Assembly: GCF_001528745.1 (NCBI RefSeq)
Contig: NZ_BCNS01000156.1
Coordinates: forward strand, 1-61,011
Reading direction: 5' to 3'
Length of the DNA: 61,011 bases
Origin: Marinobacterium profundum
Lineage (GTDB): Bacteria; Pseudomonadota; Gammaproteobacteria; Pseudomonadales; Balneatricaceae
The notes below the pieces were generated by a model, which saw nothing but the letters and a program-made list of their open reading frames with translations, had not been told where the DNA came from and did no database searches. Shown one piece after another: positions 18,641 to 28,210 of this stretch. Position 1 is the stretch's first letter. Each line of letters begins with the position of its first letter. The translations under genes were made by a program, and so were the position numbers.

Positions 18641-19384
18641 TTATTCGTCTTCCATGGCCTCTTCGGGAATATCGGCATTGTGGAAAACGTTCTGCGAATC
18701 ATCCAGATCATCCAGCGCGTCTATCAGCTTCATGACCCTGCGGGCAGTGTCGACATCCAGCTCTACCGTAGTGGCCGGAATCATAGAGACTTCGGCAAAC
18801 TCGGACTTGAAACCGGCCGCTTCAAGACCCTGCTTGACTGCCATGAAATCCGCCGGCGCCGTAAACACATCCACAGAACCGTCATCATTACCGACCACAT
18901 CTTCTGCACCCACCTCCAGCGCCGCTTCCATGATGGCGTCTTCGTCCGCGCCTTCACCAAAACTGAGCTGACCTTTTTTCTCGAACAGGTACGACACCGA
19001 GCCGTTGGTCCCCAGATTGCCACCAAACTTGTTAAAGGCAGCACGCACCTGGGACACGGTACGGTTAACGTTATCGGTCATGCACTCAACCAGAATCGCC
19101 ACACCGTTGATGCCATAACCTTCGTAGGTCAGCTCGTCGTAGCTTTCACCCTCCATGCCGCCGGCACCGCGCGCGACCGCCTTGTCGATGGTATCGCGCT
19201 TCATATTGGCACCCAGTGCCTTATCGACCGCCGCGCGCAGGCGCGGATTGTCATCCGGGTTAGGCCCGCCTTCCTTGGATGCCACAGTCAGCTCGCGAAT
19301 CAGCTTGGTGAAAACCTTGCCGCGCTTCGCATCCTGGGCCGCCTTGCGGTGCTTGATGTTGGCGAATTTCGAATGACCTGCCAT
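18641..19384 (-). CDS. yebC: YebC/PmpR-family protein
   Basis: A 247-residue YebC/TACO1-family protein with the standard start [18 protein letters not shown]. The family was long annotated as transcriptional regulators; more recent work ties members to relief of ribosome stalling at proline stretches. AAGAGGT lies about seven bases upstream of the ATG. The gene sits between aspS and ruvC, as in many gammaproteobacteria, 191 bp ahead of ruvC. Confidence 0.92.
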   Translation of the reverse strand: MAGHSKFANIKHRKAAQDAKRGKVFTKLIRELTVASKEGGPNPDDNPRLRAAVDKALGANMKRDTIDKAVARGAGGMEGESYDELTYEGYGINGVAILVECMTDNVNRTVSQVRAAFNKFGGNLGTNGSVSYLFEKKGQLSFGEGADEDAIMEAALEVGAEDVVGNDDGSVDVFTAPADFMAVKQGLEAAGFKSEFAEVSMIPATTVELDVDTARRVMKLIDALDDLDDSQNVFHNADIPEEAMEDE

Positions 19385-19438
19385 CGGTATACCTCTTGAT
19401 CTGCAGAGCCGCCGCAGCGGCCCCGCCAGTACTTTTTA

Positions 19439-21202
19439 TCAGGGGGTTTTGCGCAAACGAATGTTCAATTCATGCAGCTGGGCCGCACTCACTTCGCCCG
19501 GCGCATCGGTCAGCATGCAGGACGCGCTCTGGGTTTTCGGAAAGGCAATGACTTCACGAATCGAGTCTGAGCCGGTCATCAGCATCACCAGACGATCGAG
19601 ACCGAATGCCAGACCACCGTGGGGCGGCGCACCGTATTTCAGAGCGTTGAGCAGGAAGCCGAATTTCTCCTGCGCTTCCTCATCCTCGATACCCAGAATT
19701 TTGAACACTACCTTCTGCATGGCCTGGTCGTGGATACGGATGGAACCGCCACCCAGCTCAGTGCCATTCAGCACCATGTCGTAGGCACGGGACAGCGCTG
19801 TTTCTGGTGCAGCCTTAAGCTCGTCGACGCTGCAGCTGGGCGCCGTGAACGGGTGATGCAGCGCGGTCAGACCGCCCTTGCTGGTTTCCTCGAACATCGG
19901 GAAGTCCACCACCCACAGTGGCGCCCACTCGCGCTCGATCAGACCCAGGTCTTCCGCCACCTTGATGCGCAGCGCACCAATGGCTTCGCTGACGATCTTG
20001 GAGCTGTCTGCGCCGAAGAATACGATATCACCGTTCTTGGCCCCCAGGCGCTGCATGATCTGCATGGATACGTCTTCACCCAGGAACTTGACGATCGGCG
20101 ACTGCAGCCCCTCAACACCGTCTTCCAGCGCATTGACCTTGATCCAGGCCAGACCACGGGCACCGTAGATGCTGACAAACTTGGTGTAGTCGTCAATCTG
20201 CTTGCGAGTCAGCACAGCGCCACCCGGAACCTTCAATGCCGCAACACGGCCCTTGGGATCCTTGGCCGGGCCGGCAAAGACCTTGAAGTCGACCGTTGCC
20301 ATCAGGTCGGCAACATCGACCAGCTCCATGGAAATGCGCAGATCCGGCTTGTCCGAACCAAAGCGACGCATGGCTTCGGCGTAAGGCATGCGGGGGAATT
20401 CGCCCAGATCCACATTCATCAGGTTCTGGAAGACGCCGCGGATCATTTCCTCGGCCATGCCCATGATCTCTTCCTCGTTCATGAACGAGGCTTCGATATC
20501 CACCTGAGTAAACTCAGGCTGGCGATCAGCGCGCAGGTCTTCATCACGGAAGCACTTGGCAATCTGGTAGTAGCGATCAAAGCCGGACACCATCAGCAGC
20601 TGCTTGAACAGCTGGGGCGACTGCGGCAGTGCGAAGAAGGACCCTTCATGGGTACGGCTTGGTACCAGGTAGTCACGCGCGCCTTCAGGCGTGGCACGGG
20701 TCAGGATCGGGGTTTCGATATCCAGGAAGCCATGGCCATCCAGGTAGGTGCGCAGCGCGCTGGTTACCTTGGAGCGAAAGCGCAACTTGTTCTGAATTTC
20801 AGGACGACGCAGGTCGATGTAACGGTGACGCAGACGCACGTCCTCGCCCACCTGCTGGTGATCGTCCAGCTGGAACGGCGGCGTTTCCGCCTTGTTCAGG
20901 ATAATTAGCTCCTTGCCCAGCACTTCAATCCCGCCGGTGGCCATGTCCTTGTTCGAGGTGCCCTCTGGGCGCGCCCGCACTGTGCCGCGCAGTTCGATAA
21001 CAAACTCGCTGCGCACGCTGTCCGCGAGCTTGAAGCTTTCTTCACGGTCCGGATCAAATACAACCTGGGAAATGCCTTCACGGTCACGCACGTCGAGGAA
21101 GATAACCCCGCCGTGATCACGGCGACGGTGAACCCAACCCATCAGCGTCACATCTTCGCCGATATGTTCTTCTCTCAGCTCGCCGCAATATTGGCTGCGC
21201 AT
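19439..21202 (-). CDS. aspS: Aspartate--tRNA ligase
   Basis: AspRS charges tRNA-Asp with aspartate. The 587-residue bacterial-type enzyme has an N-terminal OB anticodon-binding domain (about 1-105), class II motif 2 in [17 protein letters not shown] near residue 215, the bacterial GAD insertion (about 290-410) and motif 3 [11 protein letters not shown] near residue 535. The ATG at 21202 gives the family-like start [10 protein letters not shown]; another ATG nine codons earlier lacks a ribosome-binding site. It heads the aspS-yebC-ruv gene string. The same window carries five tRNA-Asp genes. Confidence 0.96.
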   Translation of the reverse strand: MRSQYCGELREEHIGEDVTLMGWVHRRRDHGGVIFLDVRDREGISQVVFDPDREESFKLADSVRSEFVIELRGTVRARPEGTSNKDMATGGIEVLGKELIILNKAETPPFQLDDHQQVGEDVRLRHRYIDLRRPEIQNKLRFRSKVTSALRTYLDGHGFLDIETPILTRATPEGARDYLVPSRTHEGSFFALPQSPQLFKQLLMVSGFDRYYQIAKCFRDEDLRADRQPEFTQVDIEASFMNEEEIMGMAEEMIRGVFQNLMNVDLGEFPRMPYAEAMRRFGSDKPDLRISMELVDVADLMATVDFKVFAGPAKDPKGRVAALKVPGGAVLTRKQIDDYTKFVSIYGARGLAWIKVNALEDGVEGLQSPIVKFLGEDVSMQIMQRLGAKNGDIVFFGADSSKIVSEAIGALRIKVAEDLGLIEREWAPLWVVDFPMFEETSKGGLTALHHPFTAPSCSVDELKAAPETALSRAYDMVLNGTELGGGSIRIHDQAMQKVVFKILGIEDEEAQEKFGFLLNALKYGAPPHGGLAFGLDRLVMLMTGSDSIREVIAFPKTQSASCMLTDAPGEVSAAQLHELNIRLRKTP

Positions 21203-21595
21203 AGTTTCCAATTCCTGTCGATTAACCATAGGGGGACGCGCCCCGAAATCTTGTATAGCACCGCATTAAGCGGATGCTAGCTGCATACCTGTCGCCTGCC
21301 GGATATCACAGCAGTACACCACTCACGGGCAAGCGGTAATCCAGACCTTACCCGGAGCCCAAAAACTCTGGGCTGCACGATGCAGGGCTCAAACCCCATA
21401 TCGGCTACTGGCAGCAAAACACAGGCACATGACGCAAAAACGCCGCCTGCGCACCACACAGGCGTCACAAAGCGGCGAATTATACCTGATTTGAAAGGCG
21501 CTTACAGACCTGCCCAGGCTAATTTTACCTGCACTTAGCCCGTACCTTAGCCGACACACACGTCTGTACTGCTGCCGTCGGCCAACACCTGCCAA
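21203..21595. other. 393-bp gap upstream of aspS
   Basis: No gene was seen between the HIT-protein stop and the aspS start. It should hold the aspS promoter and the end of the HIT transcript. A short CGCCTG/CAGGCG inverted repeat near 21451-21468 is the only structure noticed. Confidence 0.4.
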
Positions 21596-22045
21596 TCAAA
21601 CGGACTGTGGCACGAAGTCCAGCTCACCTGACATCAGCGCCTGCAGCTTCTTGCGGATATCCCCAACCTGCTCCGCGGTGTAACTGCGCGCAGGCAGCTT
21701 GCCCCACACAGGACCAGGCCAAGCCGGGTCTTTTTCGAACCGCACGATGTGATGCAGGTGCAGCTGTGGCACCATATTGCCCAGGGACGCGACATTCATC
21801 TTGCGTGCGACAAAGGCGTCAGCCAGATTTTCGGCCAGAAAGCAGGATTCCCGCATCAGCTGCACCTGATCTTGTGATGACAGGTGGTAAATTTCGCTGA
21901 CACCGCTGCGCCGCGGCACCAGCACAAACCAGGGATAGTTGGCATCATTGATCAGCAGCAATCGACAGAGCGCAAAGTCTCCCAACGCAATACAGTCCTG
22001 CGCCAGCTGCGGGTGGAGTTCAAATTCGAGTTCCAGCTCATCCAT
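21596..22045 (-). CDS. HIT-domain protein
   Basis: A 149-residue histidine-triad family protein, a nucleotide hydrolase or transferase superfamily acting on phosphoramidate or dinucleotide substrates. The active-site region reads PQLHLHHIVRF near residue 90-100, a His-rich variant of the canonical H-x-H-x-H triad seen in one bacterial subgroup. The start at 22045 has AGGAG eight bases upstream; the 17 codons before it have no site. It diverges from the COG3146-type gene. The substrate is unknown. Confidence 0.82.
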   Translation of the reverse strand: MDELELEFELHPQLAQDCIALGDFALCRLLLINDANYPWFVLVPRRSGVSEIYHLSSQDQVQLMRESCFLAENLADAFVARKMNVASLGNMVPQLHLHHIVRFEKDPAWPGPVWGKLPARSYTAEQVGDIRKKLQALMSGELDFVPQSV

Positions 22046-22116
22046 CTTGGGGCTCCTGTTCGCCACACCAAAACCCGATATTCTGCACCCGGGCATTCAT
22101 GGAAGTATAGGTAAAA

Positions 22117-23247
22117 ATGCTTGAACTCAAGATTCTCACTGACATCAGCGCAATAGGCCCAGACACCTGGAACCGACTCTGCGGCATAGACTACCCCTTT
22201 CTGCGTTATGAATTTCTCGCCGCCCTGGAAGACAGCAATAGCGTCAGCCCTGAAACCGGCTGGCAGCCCCTGCATATCGCTGTCGTACAGGACGGCGAAA
22301 CCATCGCTGTGATGCCGATGTACCTTAAAACCCACTCTTACGGCGAATACGTGTTCGACTGGTCCTGGGCTGATGCCTACCAGCGCCACGGGCTGGACTA
22401 CTACCCCAAACTTGTCACGGCCATCCCTTTCACCCCCGCCGCCGGACCTCGTATCGGCAGCAGCCAGCCGACAGAAAACCTGATGCCCGCCCTGCTGGAT
22501 GCCATTCGGCAGCTGGCAGAGCGCTTTGGGGCCTCTTCCTGGCACGGCCTCTTCGTAGAGCCCGAACTGCGACAGAGCATGGAAGCATCCGACCTAACGC
22601 TGCGCCTGGGCACCCAGTATCACTGGTTCAACGAAGACTTTCGCAACTTCGACCATTTCATGGAAAAATTCGCCTCGCGCAAACGCAAGAACATCCGCCG
22701 CGAGCGCCAAAAGGTGATCAAGCAACAAATCAGCCTGCGCCGCATTGAAGGCACCGACATCAGCCCCGAGCTGCTCGAGGTTTTCTACGCCTTTTACCAA
22801 AACACCTATCTAAAGCGCGGTCGCACAGGCTACCTGACACCTGAATTTTTCCGGCTGCTACACCTAAACATGCCAGAGCAGCTGCTGCTGGTGCTCGCCG
22901 AAAAAGACGGCCAGCCCGTTGCTGCGGCGCTGTCACTCAAGAGCAGCTCCACGCTGTACGGCCGCTACTGGGGCTGCCTGGATGACTACGACAGCCTGCA
23001 TTTTGAAACTTGCTATTACCAGGGTATCGAATACTGCATCGACCAGGGTCTGACCCGCTTCGACCCCGGCGCCCAGGGCGAGCACAAGATTCAGCGCGGT
23101 TTTCAGCCGATCGAAACCTGGTCCGGCCACTGGGTCAAACACCCAGGCTTCGCCGGTGCCATCGACAAGGCCATGGGCGAGGAACGCAGCGCCATGCGTG
23201 CTCAAATTGAAGAATTAACAAGTTGGCTGCCATTTAGAAAGGACTGA
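22117..23247 (+). CDS. COG3146/DUF482-type GNAT acyltransferase-like protein
   Basis: A 376-residue protein of the COG3146 (DUF482) family, predicted to have tandem GNAT-like N-acyltransferase folds similar to peptidoglycan FemX/FemAB proteins. Recognisable stretches are FLRYEFLAALE near residue 28, YVFDWSWADAYQRHG near residue 75, FASRKRKNIRRER near residue 188 and FDPGAQGEHKIQRGF near residue 310. No signal or membrane segment is seen. AGG lies five bases before the ATG. The acceptor substrate is unknown. It diverges from the HIT gene across about 70 bp. Confidence 0.8.
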   Translation: MLELKILTDISAIGPDTWNRLCGIDYPFLRYEFLAALEDSNSVSPETGWQPLHIAVVQDGETIAVMPMYLKTHSYGEYVFDWSWADAYQRHGLDYYPKLVTAIPFTPAAGPRIGSSQPTENLMPALLDAIRQLAERFGASSWHGLFVEPELRQSMEASDLTLRLGTQYHWFNEDFRNFDHFMEKFASRKRKNIRRERQKVIKQQISLRRIEGTDISPELLEVFYAFYQNTYLKRGRTGYLTPEFFRLLHLNMPEQLLLVLAEKDGQPVAAALSLKSSSTLYGRYWGCLDDYDSLHFETCYYQGIEYCIDQGLTRFDPGAQGEHKIQRGFQPIETWSGHWVKHPGFAGAIDKAMGEERSAMRAQIEELTSWLPFRKD

Positions 23248-23499
23248 AACGCCATAAAACATCGGCCTTTGCAGGCGTACAATCGCTCAACGCACTGCAA
23301 TATGGAGCACAACGAGGATCGCATTAATTTCACTTTGCAGCCGCAGCATGAGCCACAATAAACAAGCAGGGCAGGCGCATGAATTTAAATACGCAAGCTT
23401 CCATAGCGACCATCAGCAAGCCCTTCTACACTCATGATTGCTCTCAGGGACGGCAATGCAAAAAGTGAAGAGCACCCCCAACCATGGAGATAGCACAGT

Positions 23500-23775
23500 A
23501 TGTTGACGTATGAAGAATGTTTGGCAATGTGTGACTTGACGGAGGCTGAAATCGAGGCAATCGCGGAACATGAACACATGGACCCCATGATCGCGATGGC
23601 TCTAGGGCAGTACCTGACATCCCACCACGGCGACCAGCGAATCAAGAGCATCATTCTTGATGACATAAAACGCGCTGAACGGTGCGGCAATACAACTCAT
23701 GCCGAAGTCTTGCGCAAGGTGCTGCAACACTTTCTGGCAACCCACCCGGAACATGGCAACAGCGCCGCCGCGTGA
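23500..23775 (+). CDS. Small conserved hypothetical protein (91 aa)
   Basis: A 91-residue soluble, acidic, mostly helical protein with many His residues (EHEHMDPMIAMALGQYL, SHHGDQRIKSII). It resembles small uncharacterised proteins seen in marine gammaproteobacteria, but I cannot name a family. GGAG lies 11 bases upstream of the ATG. It stands alone in a roughly 700-bp interval and has no obvious partner. Confidence 0.65.
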   Translation: MLTYEECLAMCDLTEAEIEAIAEHEHMDPMIAMALGQYLTSHHGDQRIKSIILDDIKRAERCGNTTHAEVLRKVLQHFLATHPEHGNSAAA

Positions 23776-23959
23776 CAGCAAGTTGTACTAGAAACCGCTT
23801 AATCAGACTTTCAACCGAAGCAGAGACACTTCCCCCTTCTCTCTCTGCTGCGTTTCGGGCAGAAGCCGGCACCAAGGCGCCGACTCCTGCCCGCACTTTT
23901 ATTTGACCACCCCTGACACACGAAACGACATCAGACGATAACGGCCAAGCGCCAGTGCA

Positions 23960-25204
23960 CTACAGCATGGTATCTGCGATCGCCAGCACCGCCACATAAC
24001 CCACACTATAGGCCAGCAGCAAACGCGGCAGAAAACGCAGGTATGTCGCAAAGCTGAGAGCTTCAATCTTGCTCATGGCAATAACTCCCGCCGCCGAGCC
24101 GATGATCAGCAAGGATCCGCCCACACCGGTAGCATAGGTCAGCCCCATCCAGTCCGCACGATCCATGTCGATGCCGGATTTGAGGATGGCTGCAGTCAAA
24201 GGCACGTTATCCACCAGCGCAGACAGCAGACCGACCACGTAGTTGGCCGCATAGACCGGCATCACCTGGTACAGCGCCGGCAACTGATCCAGCACCGACA
24301 GCTCCTTGAGCATGCCCACCAGCAGCAGCACGCCGAGGAAGAACAACAGGGTGTCGAACTCGATCTCGCGAATATACTCCAGTACGCTCTGGCTTGAGGG
24401 CGTATTGCGGTTAAGAAACTGGTACATCAGAAACATCACCGAGAGCCCGAACAGGAAGCTCAGTACCGGCGGTACACTGAAATACACGCTCATGAAGAGC
24501 GTCGAGCCAATGGTCAGCACGAACAGCAGCGCTATCACCTTGTCACGCCCGCCGATGGGACGCCGAAAATGGGGAATATCCAGCTCGCCCGTGGTGCCGC
24601 CGAGCATTGTCAGCAACAGTACAACGACCCCCAATACAGCCGCAGGTATGAGCATAAACAGGTTGCTGATACTGACCTTGCCAGCCAGGAAGATCATCAG
24701 GGTGGTCACGTCGCCGGTAATCAGCGATACACCACCGGAGTTCACCGCAAACACCAGCAATGCCGCAAATTTCAGCACGGTTTCGGTCTTGAGCTTGAGA
24801 GAGGACAGCAGCGATAGCATGATCAGGGATGCAGTGATGTTATCCGCCAGGGACGAAAACGCCAGGGCCAGCAGGGCCATCAAGAGCATCAGCTGACGCT
24901 GACCGATACGCGCTGGCAGAATGCGATACACCATCTGGGTAATCAGTCCCTGCTGGTTGAGATAGGCCACAAAGGTCATCGCCGACATCAAAAACAGCCA
25001 CAGGGTGGCAATATCCAGCAGGTTTTCGTTCAATTGCGCCTGAATGGTCGCGGCATCAGTGCCGGGTTCAGGAAAGATAAACGCCAGCAGCCAGACGAGG
25101 GTTCCCAGAAACAGGCTCGACTTGGCTTTATTGATATGGACAAAGTCTTCGGCCACGATCAACACAAACGCCAGCACGATAAGGCATAGCAGTATCCAAT
25201 GCAT
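23960..25204 (-). CDS. nhaD: NhaD-type Na+/H+ antiporter
   Basis: A 414-residue inner-membrane transporter of the NhaD family (ion transporter superfamily), which exchanges sodium for protons in marine and halophilic bacteria. About eleven to twelve hydrophobic helices run through the protein. Conserved-looking stretches are SSLADNITASLIMLSLL near residue 125 and SALVDNVPLTAAILKSG near residue 325, each carrying a membrane Asp-Asn pair. The start at 25204 (MHWILLCL) was preferred to an ATG 15 codons upstream. It suggests a saline habitat. Confidence 0.9.
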   Translation of the reverse strand: MHWILLCLIVLAFVLIVAEDFVHINKAKSSLFLGTLVWLLAFIFPEPGTDAATIQAQLNENLLDIATLWLFLMSAMTFVAYLNQQGLITQMVYRILPARIGQRQLMLLMALLALAFSSLADNITASLIMLSLLSSLKLKTETVLKFAALLVFAVNSGGVSLITGDVTTLMIFLAGKVSISNLFMLIPAAVLGVVVLLLTMLGGTTGELDIPHFRRPIGGRDKVIALLFVLTIGSTLFMSVYFSVPPVLSFLFGLSVMFLMYQFLNRNTPSSQSVLEYIREIEFDTLLFFLGVLLLVGMLKELSVLDQLPALYQVMPVYAANYVVGLLSALVDNVPLTAAILKSGIDMDRADWMGLTYATGVGGSLLIIGSAAGVIAMSKIEALSFATYLRFLPRLLLAYSVGYVAVLAIADTML

Positions 25205-25547
25205 GGAGTGGTTCACTCCCCAGGTGTGGGCTGTCCCGCAGGGGGACAAAAAATTGGCAGTTCACTGGCCCCTTTCAAACGGGCCGGATTGCCAACACTG
25301 GGCATGATGAACAGCCAATCGCTTCCTGCTACACACCAGGAGGCCGGCATCAACTGAATACCACCGCTGCAGCTACAACTGGCAGACACGGTCGTGGACG
25401 AAGGAGCAAGCACCTCAAAACGCGCTCAATATGCCCAATTGCGACACTAAGGTCGAGCCCTGCCCGCATAAAATATTGGCCGACCCAGCCCCGCCCTGCT
25501 TGCGCGGTACGTCAATCGCTCCGATTTCCTGGCTCCAGAGCCTGCTA

Positions 25548-25710
25548 GCAGCCTGTCGGACTTACCACTGATCTACTGCGGAAAAGCCGATTTTGGGCAT
25601 TATTCGCGCTCTTTTTTGTTAAATAGAACCACTATTCGCCTCAAAAGAGCTCAAAAACTGCCTCAAAACGGACTTTCCCTCGCTACGATCGGCCAAGTCC
25701 GACAGGCTGC
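25548..25710 (+). mobile_element. 163-bp inverted-repeat element, copy B
   Basis: This copy has the most perfect ends. GCAGCCTGTCGGACTT and its exact inverse bound the core, and the match extends five bases outward on each side to 25543 and 25715. One frame stays open across the element (LIYCGKADFGHYSRS then LATIGQVRQAA). The copy at 42345 differs by about 13 substitutions and no indels. It fits a non-autonomous element or a mobile structured repeat. Confidence 0.8.
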
Positions 25711-25868
25711 TAGCACGTCGTTTAACCCGCGCGGCATCTCGCTACCAGGCGAATCAAACCTAGCTAATCATTAATTAGGCGCAGAACTTAAGTCGCCAGA
25801 CCATGCGCAACCAAAGTACAGAGCCAATTGGGTACTTGTGCATGAGTGAAAAATCCTGGGCTAAAAAT

Positions 25869-25898
25869 GCCACGGGCCACCCTTAGGTGGCCCGTGGC
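25869..25898 (-). terminator. Intrinsic terminator
   Basis: A perfect 13-bp stem (25869-25881 with 25886-25898) and a 4-nt loop, followed on the leftward strand by a five-T tract. It lies 19 bases past the stop of the 61-residue leftward protein and supports that small gene being transcribed. Confidence 0.88.
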
Positions 25899-25917
25899 CG
25901 GCTGCAAGCAGCCGATA

Positions 25918-26103
25918 TTAGTGAAGCGCTTCGTACTTTCTTTGAATCGCTGCAAGTTTGGGTTGAATATCCAGAGGGGCATAACGGATTGCCTGATCAA
26001 ACAGCGCTCTGTTCTCTTCAGACAGGCGTTCGTCCTCGGTCATAACAGACAGCTTCTGCATGGCTTCAACGAATTTAGGATGGGTTTTAAGCTTGGTTTC
26101 CAT
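25918..26103 (-). CDS. Small hypothetical protein (61 aa)
   Basis: A 61-residue soluble helical protein starting METKLKTHPKF, with charged segments such as MTEDERLSEENRALFDQAI. The start at 26103 has GGGAG eight bases upstream, and a strong intrinsic terminator follows the stop, so the unit has the full layout of a small monocistronic gene. I do not recognise a family. It lies ahead of a TIGR02647-type gene on the same strand. Confidence 0.68.
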   Translation of the reverse strand: METKLKTHPKFVEAMQKLSVMTEDERLSEENRALFDQAIRYAPLDIQPKLAAIQRKYEALH

Positions 26104-26236
26104 AATGGTGACTCCCATTCTAGGCAGCATTTCTTGCTCACGCTTATTATTGTGCCGCAGGTGCACAAAACTTCAAAGCTAATCTTCACCCTCCGTGCAG
26201 CGCCCGCCGAGCGCGATACCCTCGGCGGTGACAGTT

Positions 26237-26482
26237 TCAGTTACAGGGCGGCGACTGCAGGATCATCAGCGCCGACTGGGCGTGCTCAGCCGCTTCGCGA
26301 CCGAGATCCGTCAGATAACCACCATCAGCCTGAGTAATCAGACCTTTTTCAAACAGCCGACCGGTGGCAGAAACCACCGCAGTTTCAGCGTCATGGTGTA
26401 CCTTGAGGCCTTCCTGGGTTGTCATCAGATTGAAGCGGTTCAGCATGTTCAGCTCTTCAATCATTTCAGGCGAATATGGCAT
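26237..26482 (-). CDS. TIGR02647-family protein
   Basis: An 81-residue small protein of the conserved gammaproteobacterial family TIGR02647, recognised from MPYSPEMIEELNMLNRFNL, the GLKVHHDA segment, GLITQADGGYLTDLGREAAEH and length. The C-terminal part resembles a winged-helix-like pattern, but no function is established. The start at 26482 was chosen over an ATG five codons earlier because it gives the family start. It diverges from the LysR gene. Confidence 0.82.
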   Translation of the reverse strand: MPYSPEMIEELNMLNRFNLMTTQEGLKVHHDAETAVVSATGRLFEKGLITQADGGYLTDLGREAAEHAQSALMILQSPPCN

Positions 26483-26717
26483 GGGCAACTCTCGCATTAG
26501 GATTATTCTTCGAAATTAGGTGCTGCTCAGCATAGAACGATTCACCTATTCCCGTACAGTAGGCAATGCAGCAGAAACAGTCCGCAGCTGTACCACAGGC
26601 ACAACACCGTGCGGCCCCCGCTTCACAAACCGATGCCCCCTTGCCAAGAAATTAGATGACTTTTGCATCGCTGGCAACCACTGCCAGGCCGTGTTGAGGC
26701 CCAGCGGGACAAAGACA

Positions 26718-26746
26718 TTAACGCTTCACTGCAGTGGCGCTATACT
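26718..26746 (+). promoter_or_regulatory. Candidate sigma-70 promoter of the LysR gene
   Basis: TTAACG (26718-26723), a 17-base spacer and TATACT (26741-26746) predict a start near 26752. If correct, the upstream in-frame ATG at 26663 cannot be used, and translation must begin at GTG 26768 or at the atypical ATC 26795. Confidence 0.5.
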
Positions 26747-26767
26747 AGGGCTCGATATTCGCGCCCT

Positions 26768-27706
26768 GTGCGCGACCTGACAGGGAGAAATAACATCCGC
26801 CGTCTGCCACCACTCAATGCACTGCGCAGCTTCGAAGCCGCCGCCCGCCACGGCAGCTTCAATAAAGCGGCCGATGAACTCTATGTCACACCTTCCGCCG
26901 TCAGCCACCAGGTCAAAACACTGGAAGACTTTCTGGAAGTGCGCCTGTTTCTGCGTGAAAAACGCAGGGTCAGCCTTACCAGTGCAGGCGAACGCTACCT
27001 GGCCTCTGTACAGCTGGCGCTGGATGAAATCGACAGCGCTACCCGACGCCTGATGGCTTCGCCAAACTCGGTCGCAGTCACCATCAGCGTGGCGCCCGCC
27101 TTTCTAACCCGCTGGCTGGTGCCGCGCATCGGTCAGTTTCAAACTGAATACCCCGATGTCGAACTGCGCCTTAGCGCGGCCTATGGCCCGATCGATTTTG
27201 ATCATTCAGATACCGATATGGCGGTCAACTTTGGCCGTGGCGGCTGGCGTGATGTCGAAAGCACCCACCTGCTCAATGTCCGCCTGGTCCCGGTCTGCAG
27301 CCCCGCTCTGCTCACCGGCGACAAGCCCCTCAACAGCCCCGAAGATCTCAAGCGCCACACCCTGATCCGAGTCGCCGACAGGCCGGATGAGTGGCCGCGC
27401 ATTCTGCGCCAGGCCGGCGTCAGCAGCACCGACATTGGCCGTGTCATGACGTTCTCAAGCACATCGCTGGCCATGTCAGCCGCGATGGAGGGCGTGGGCA
27501 TTGCGCTGGGCGATGAAAAACTGGTGGAGCGAGAGGTACGCTACGGCCAGCTGGCCAAGCCTTTCGACCTGGTACTGGACAGTGGCAATGCCTTCTTCCT
27601 GGTGTACCCCAAGGGCCGGGCGCTGAGTTACGGCATGAAAGCCTTCCACGACTGGGTGATCGAAGCGATCACCCACGATGCGCCCATGTCAGGCATCAAT
27701 ACCTGA
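26768..27706 (+). CDS. LysR-family regulator, GcvA-like
   Basis: A LysR-type transcription factor of about 303-312 residues resembling GcvA, the glycine-cleavage regulator group. The DNA-binding part reads RRLPPLNALRSFEAAARHGSF, with the helix-turn-helix around AADELYVTPSAVSHQVKTLE. The effector domain follows from about residue 95. GTG at 26768 is the first conventional start, but it has no ribosome-binding site. GcvA-type proteins begin right before RRLPPLN, where an ATC codon (26795) sits seven bases after AGGGAG. The 3' end overlaps the convergent META-domain gene by 18 bp. The target genes are unknown, and no gcv genes are nearby. Confidence 0.85.
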   Translation: MRDLTGRNNIRRLPPLNALRSFEAAARHGSFNKAADELYVTPSAVSHQVKTLEDFLEVRLFLREKRRVSLTSAGERYLASVQLALDEIDSATRRLMASPNSVAVTISVAPAFLTRWLVPRIGQFQTEYPDVELRLSAAYGPIDFDHSDTDMAVNFGRGGWRDVESTHLLNVRLVPVCSPALLTGDKPLNSPEDLKRHTLIRVADRPDEWPRILRQAGVSSTDIGRVMTFSSTSLAMSAAMEGVGIALGDEKLVEREVRYGQLAKPFDLVLDSGNAFFLVYPKGRALSYGMKAFHDWVIEAITHDAPMSGINT

Positions 27707-28210
27707 GTCAGAGTTGATTGTGCGCGACGGCAAGGAGGCCTCCGGCAGAGGGGTCATGCGACTGAGGCCCCGTTCGCGGGCCGACTCCAGAATCAACTCA
27801 TCCGCCTGCAGATAGACACGTTCCGCACCGCGCAGAACACGCAGTAACGCCTCCTCCTGGTACATGATGGCGGCGAAACAGAGTTTGCGTGTTGTGGCCA
27901 GACGCTCGACCCGCAGACTGCCGTTATTCAGCTCATAGGTGCCGGTGAACTGGTTGCAGCCGGCAGAGCCGAATACATGGCCCTGATCATCAAACTGGAT
28001 ACTGGAGTTGATCGAAGCAGGTACTGGCTGATCAGCCACCTGGACTACCTGCCAGCGAGTGCCGGCAAGGCTGGGTATTGCCACTTTTGTACCAAGGGCA
28101 ACCGGTGTGGACCCTGTGCCCTGTTGCTGTAATCCAGCACAGCCCGCCAGCAACCCAGCTGCGACCAGAGCACATGCGCCCAGACAAGTACTGCCAAAGA
28201 TCCGCGTCAT
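27689..28210 (-). CDS. META-domain (HslJ-like) lipoprotein
   Basis: A 173-residue putative lipoprotein with lipobox LLAGC near residue 21 and a META/HslJ-type domain. The domain runs from TRWQVVQV through IQFDDQGHVFGSAGCNQFTGTYE, a typical META signature, and on to RKLCFA and EEALLRVL. Proteins of this type are outer-membrane or periplasmic and are linked to heat-shock or novobiocin resistance in E. coli. The start at 28210 has AAAGGG about ten bases upstream. Its last bases overlap the convergent LysR gene. Confidence 0.82.
   Translation of the reverse strand: MTRIFGSTCLGACALVAAGLLAGCAGLQQQGTGSTPVALGTKVAIPSLAGTRWQVVQVADQPVPASINSSIQFDDQGHVFGSAGCNQFTGTYELNNGSLRVERLATTRKLCFAAIMYQEEALLRVLRGAERVYLQADELILESARERGLSRMTPLPEASLPSRTINSDSGIDA

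Larger units (their letters stand above)
25205..25917. other. 713-bp gap upstream of nhaD
   Basis: No gene was seen. The interval holds copy B of the inverted-repeat element (core 25548-25710), a terminator for the following leftward small gene and about 340 bp upstream of nhaD that should contain its promoter. I could not identify a sodium or other riboswitch. Confidence 0.5.

Noticed and set aside
19619-20908. 429-codon open frame opposite aspS
   Set aside because: The opposite strand encodes an unmistakable AspRS; composition and motifs show this is a shadow.
25205-25540. Sodium-responsive riboswitch ahead of nhaD
   Set aside because: No conserved riboswitch core could be recognised by eye; only position suggested it.
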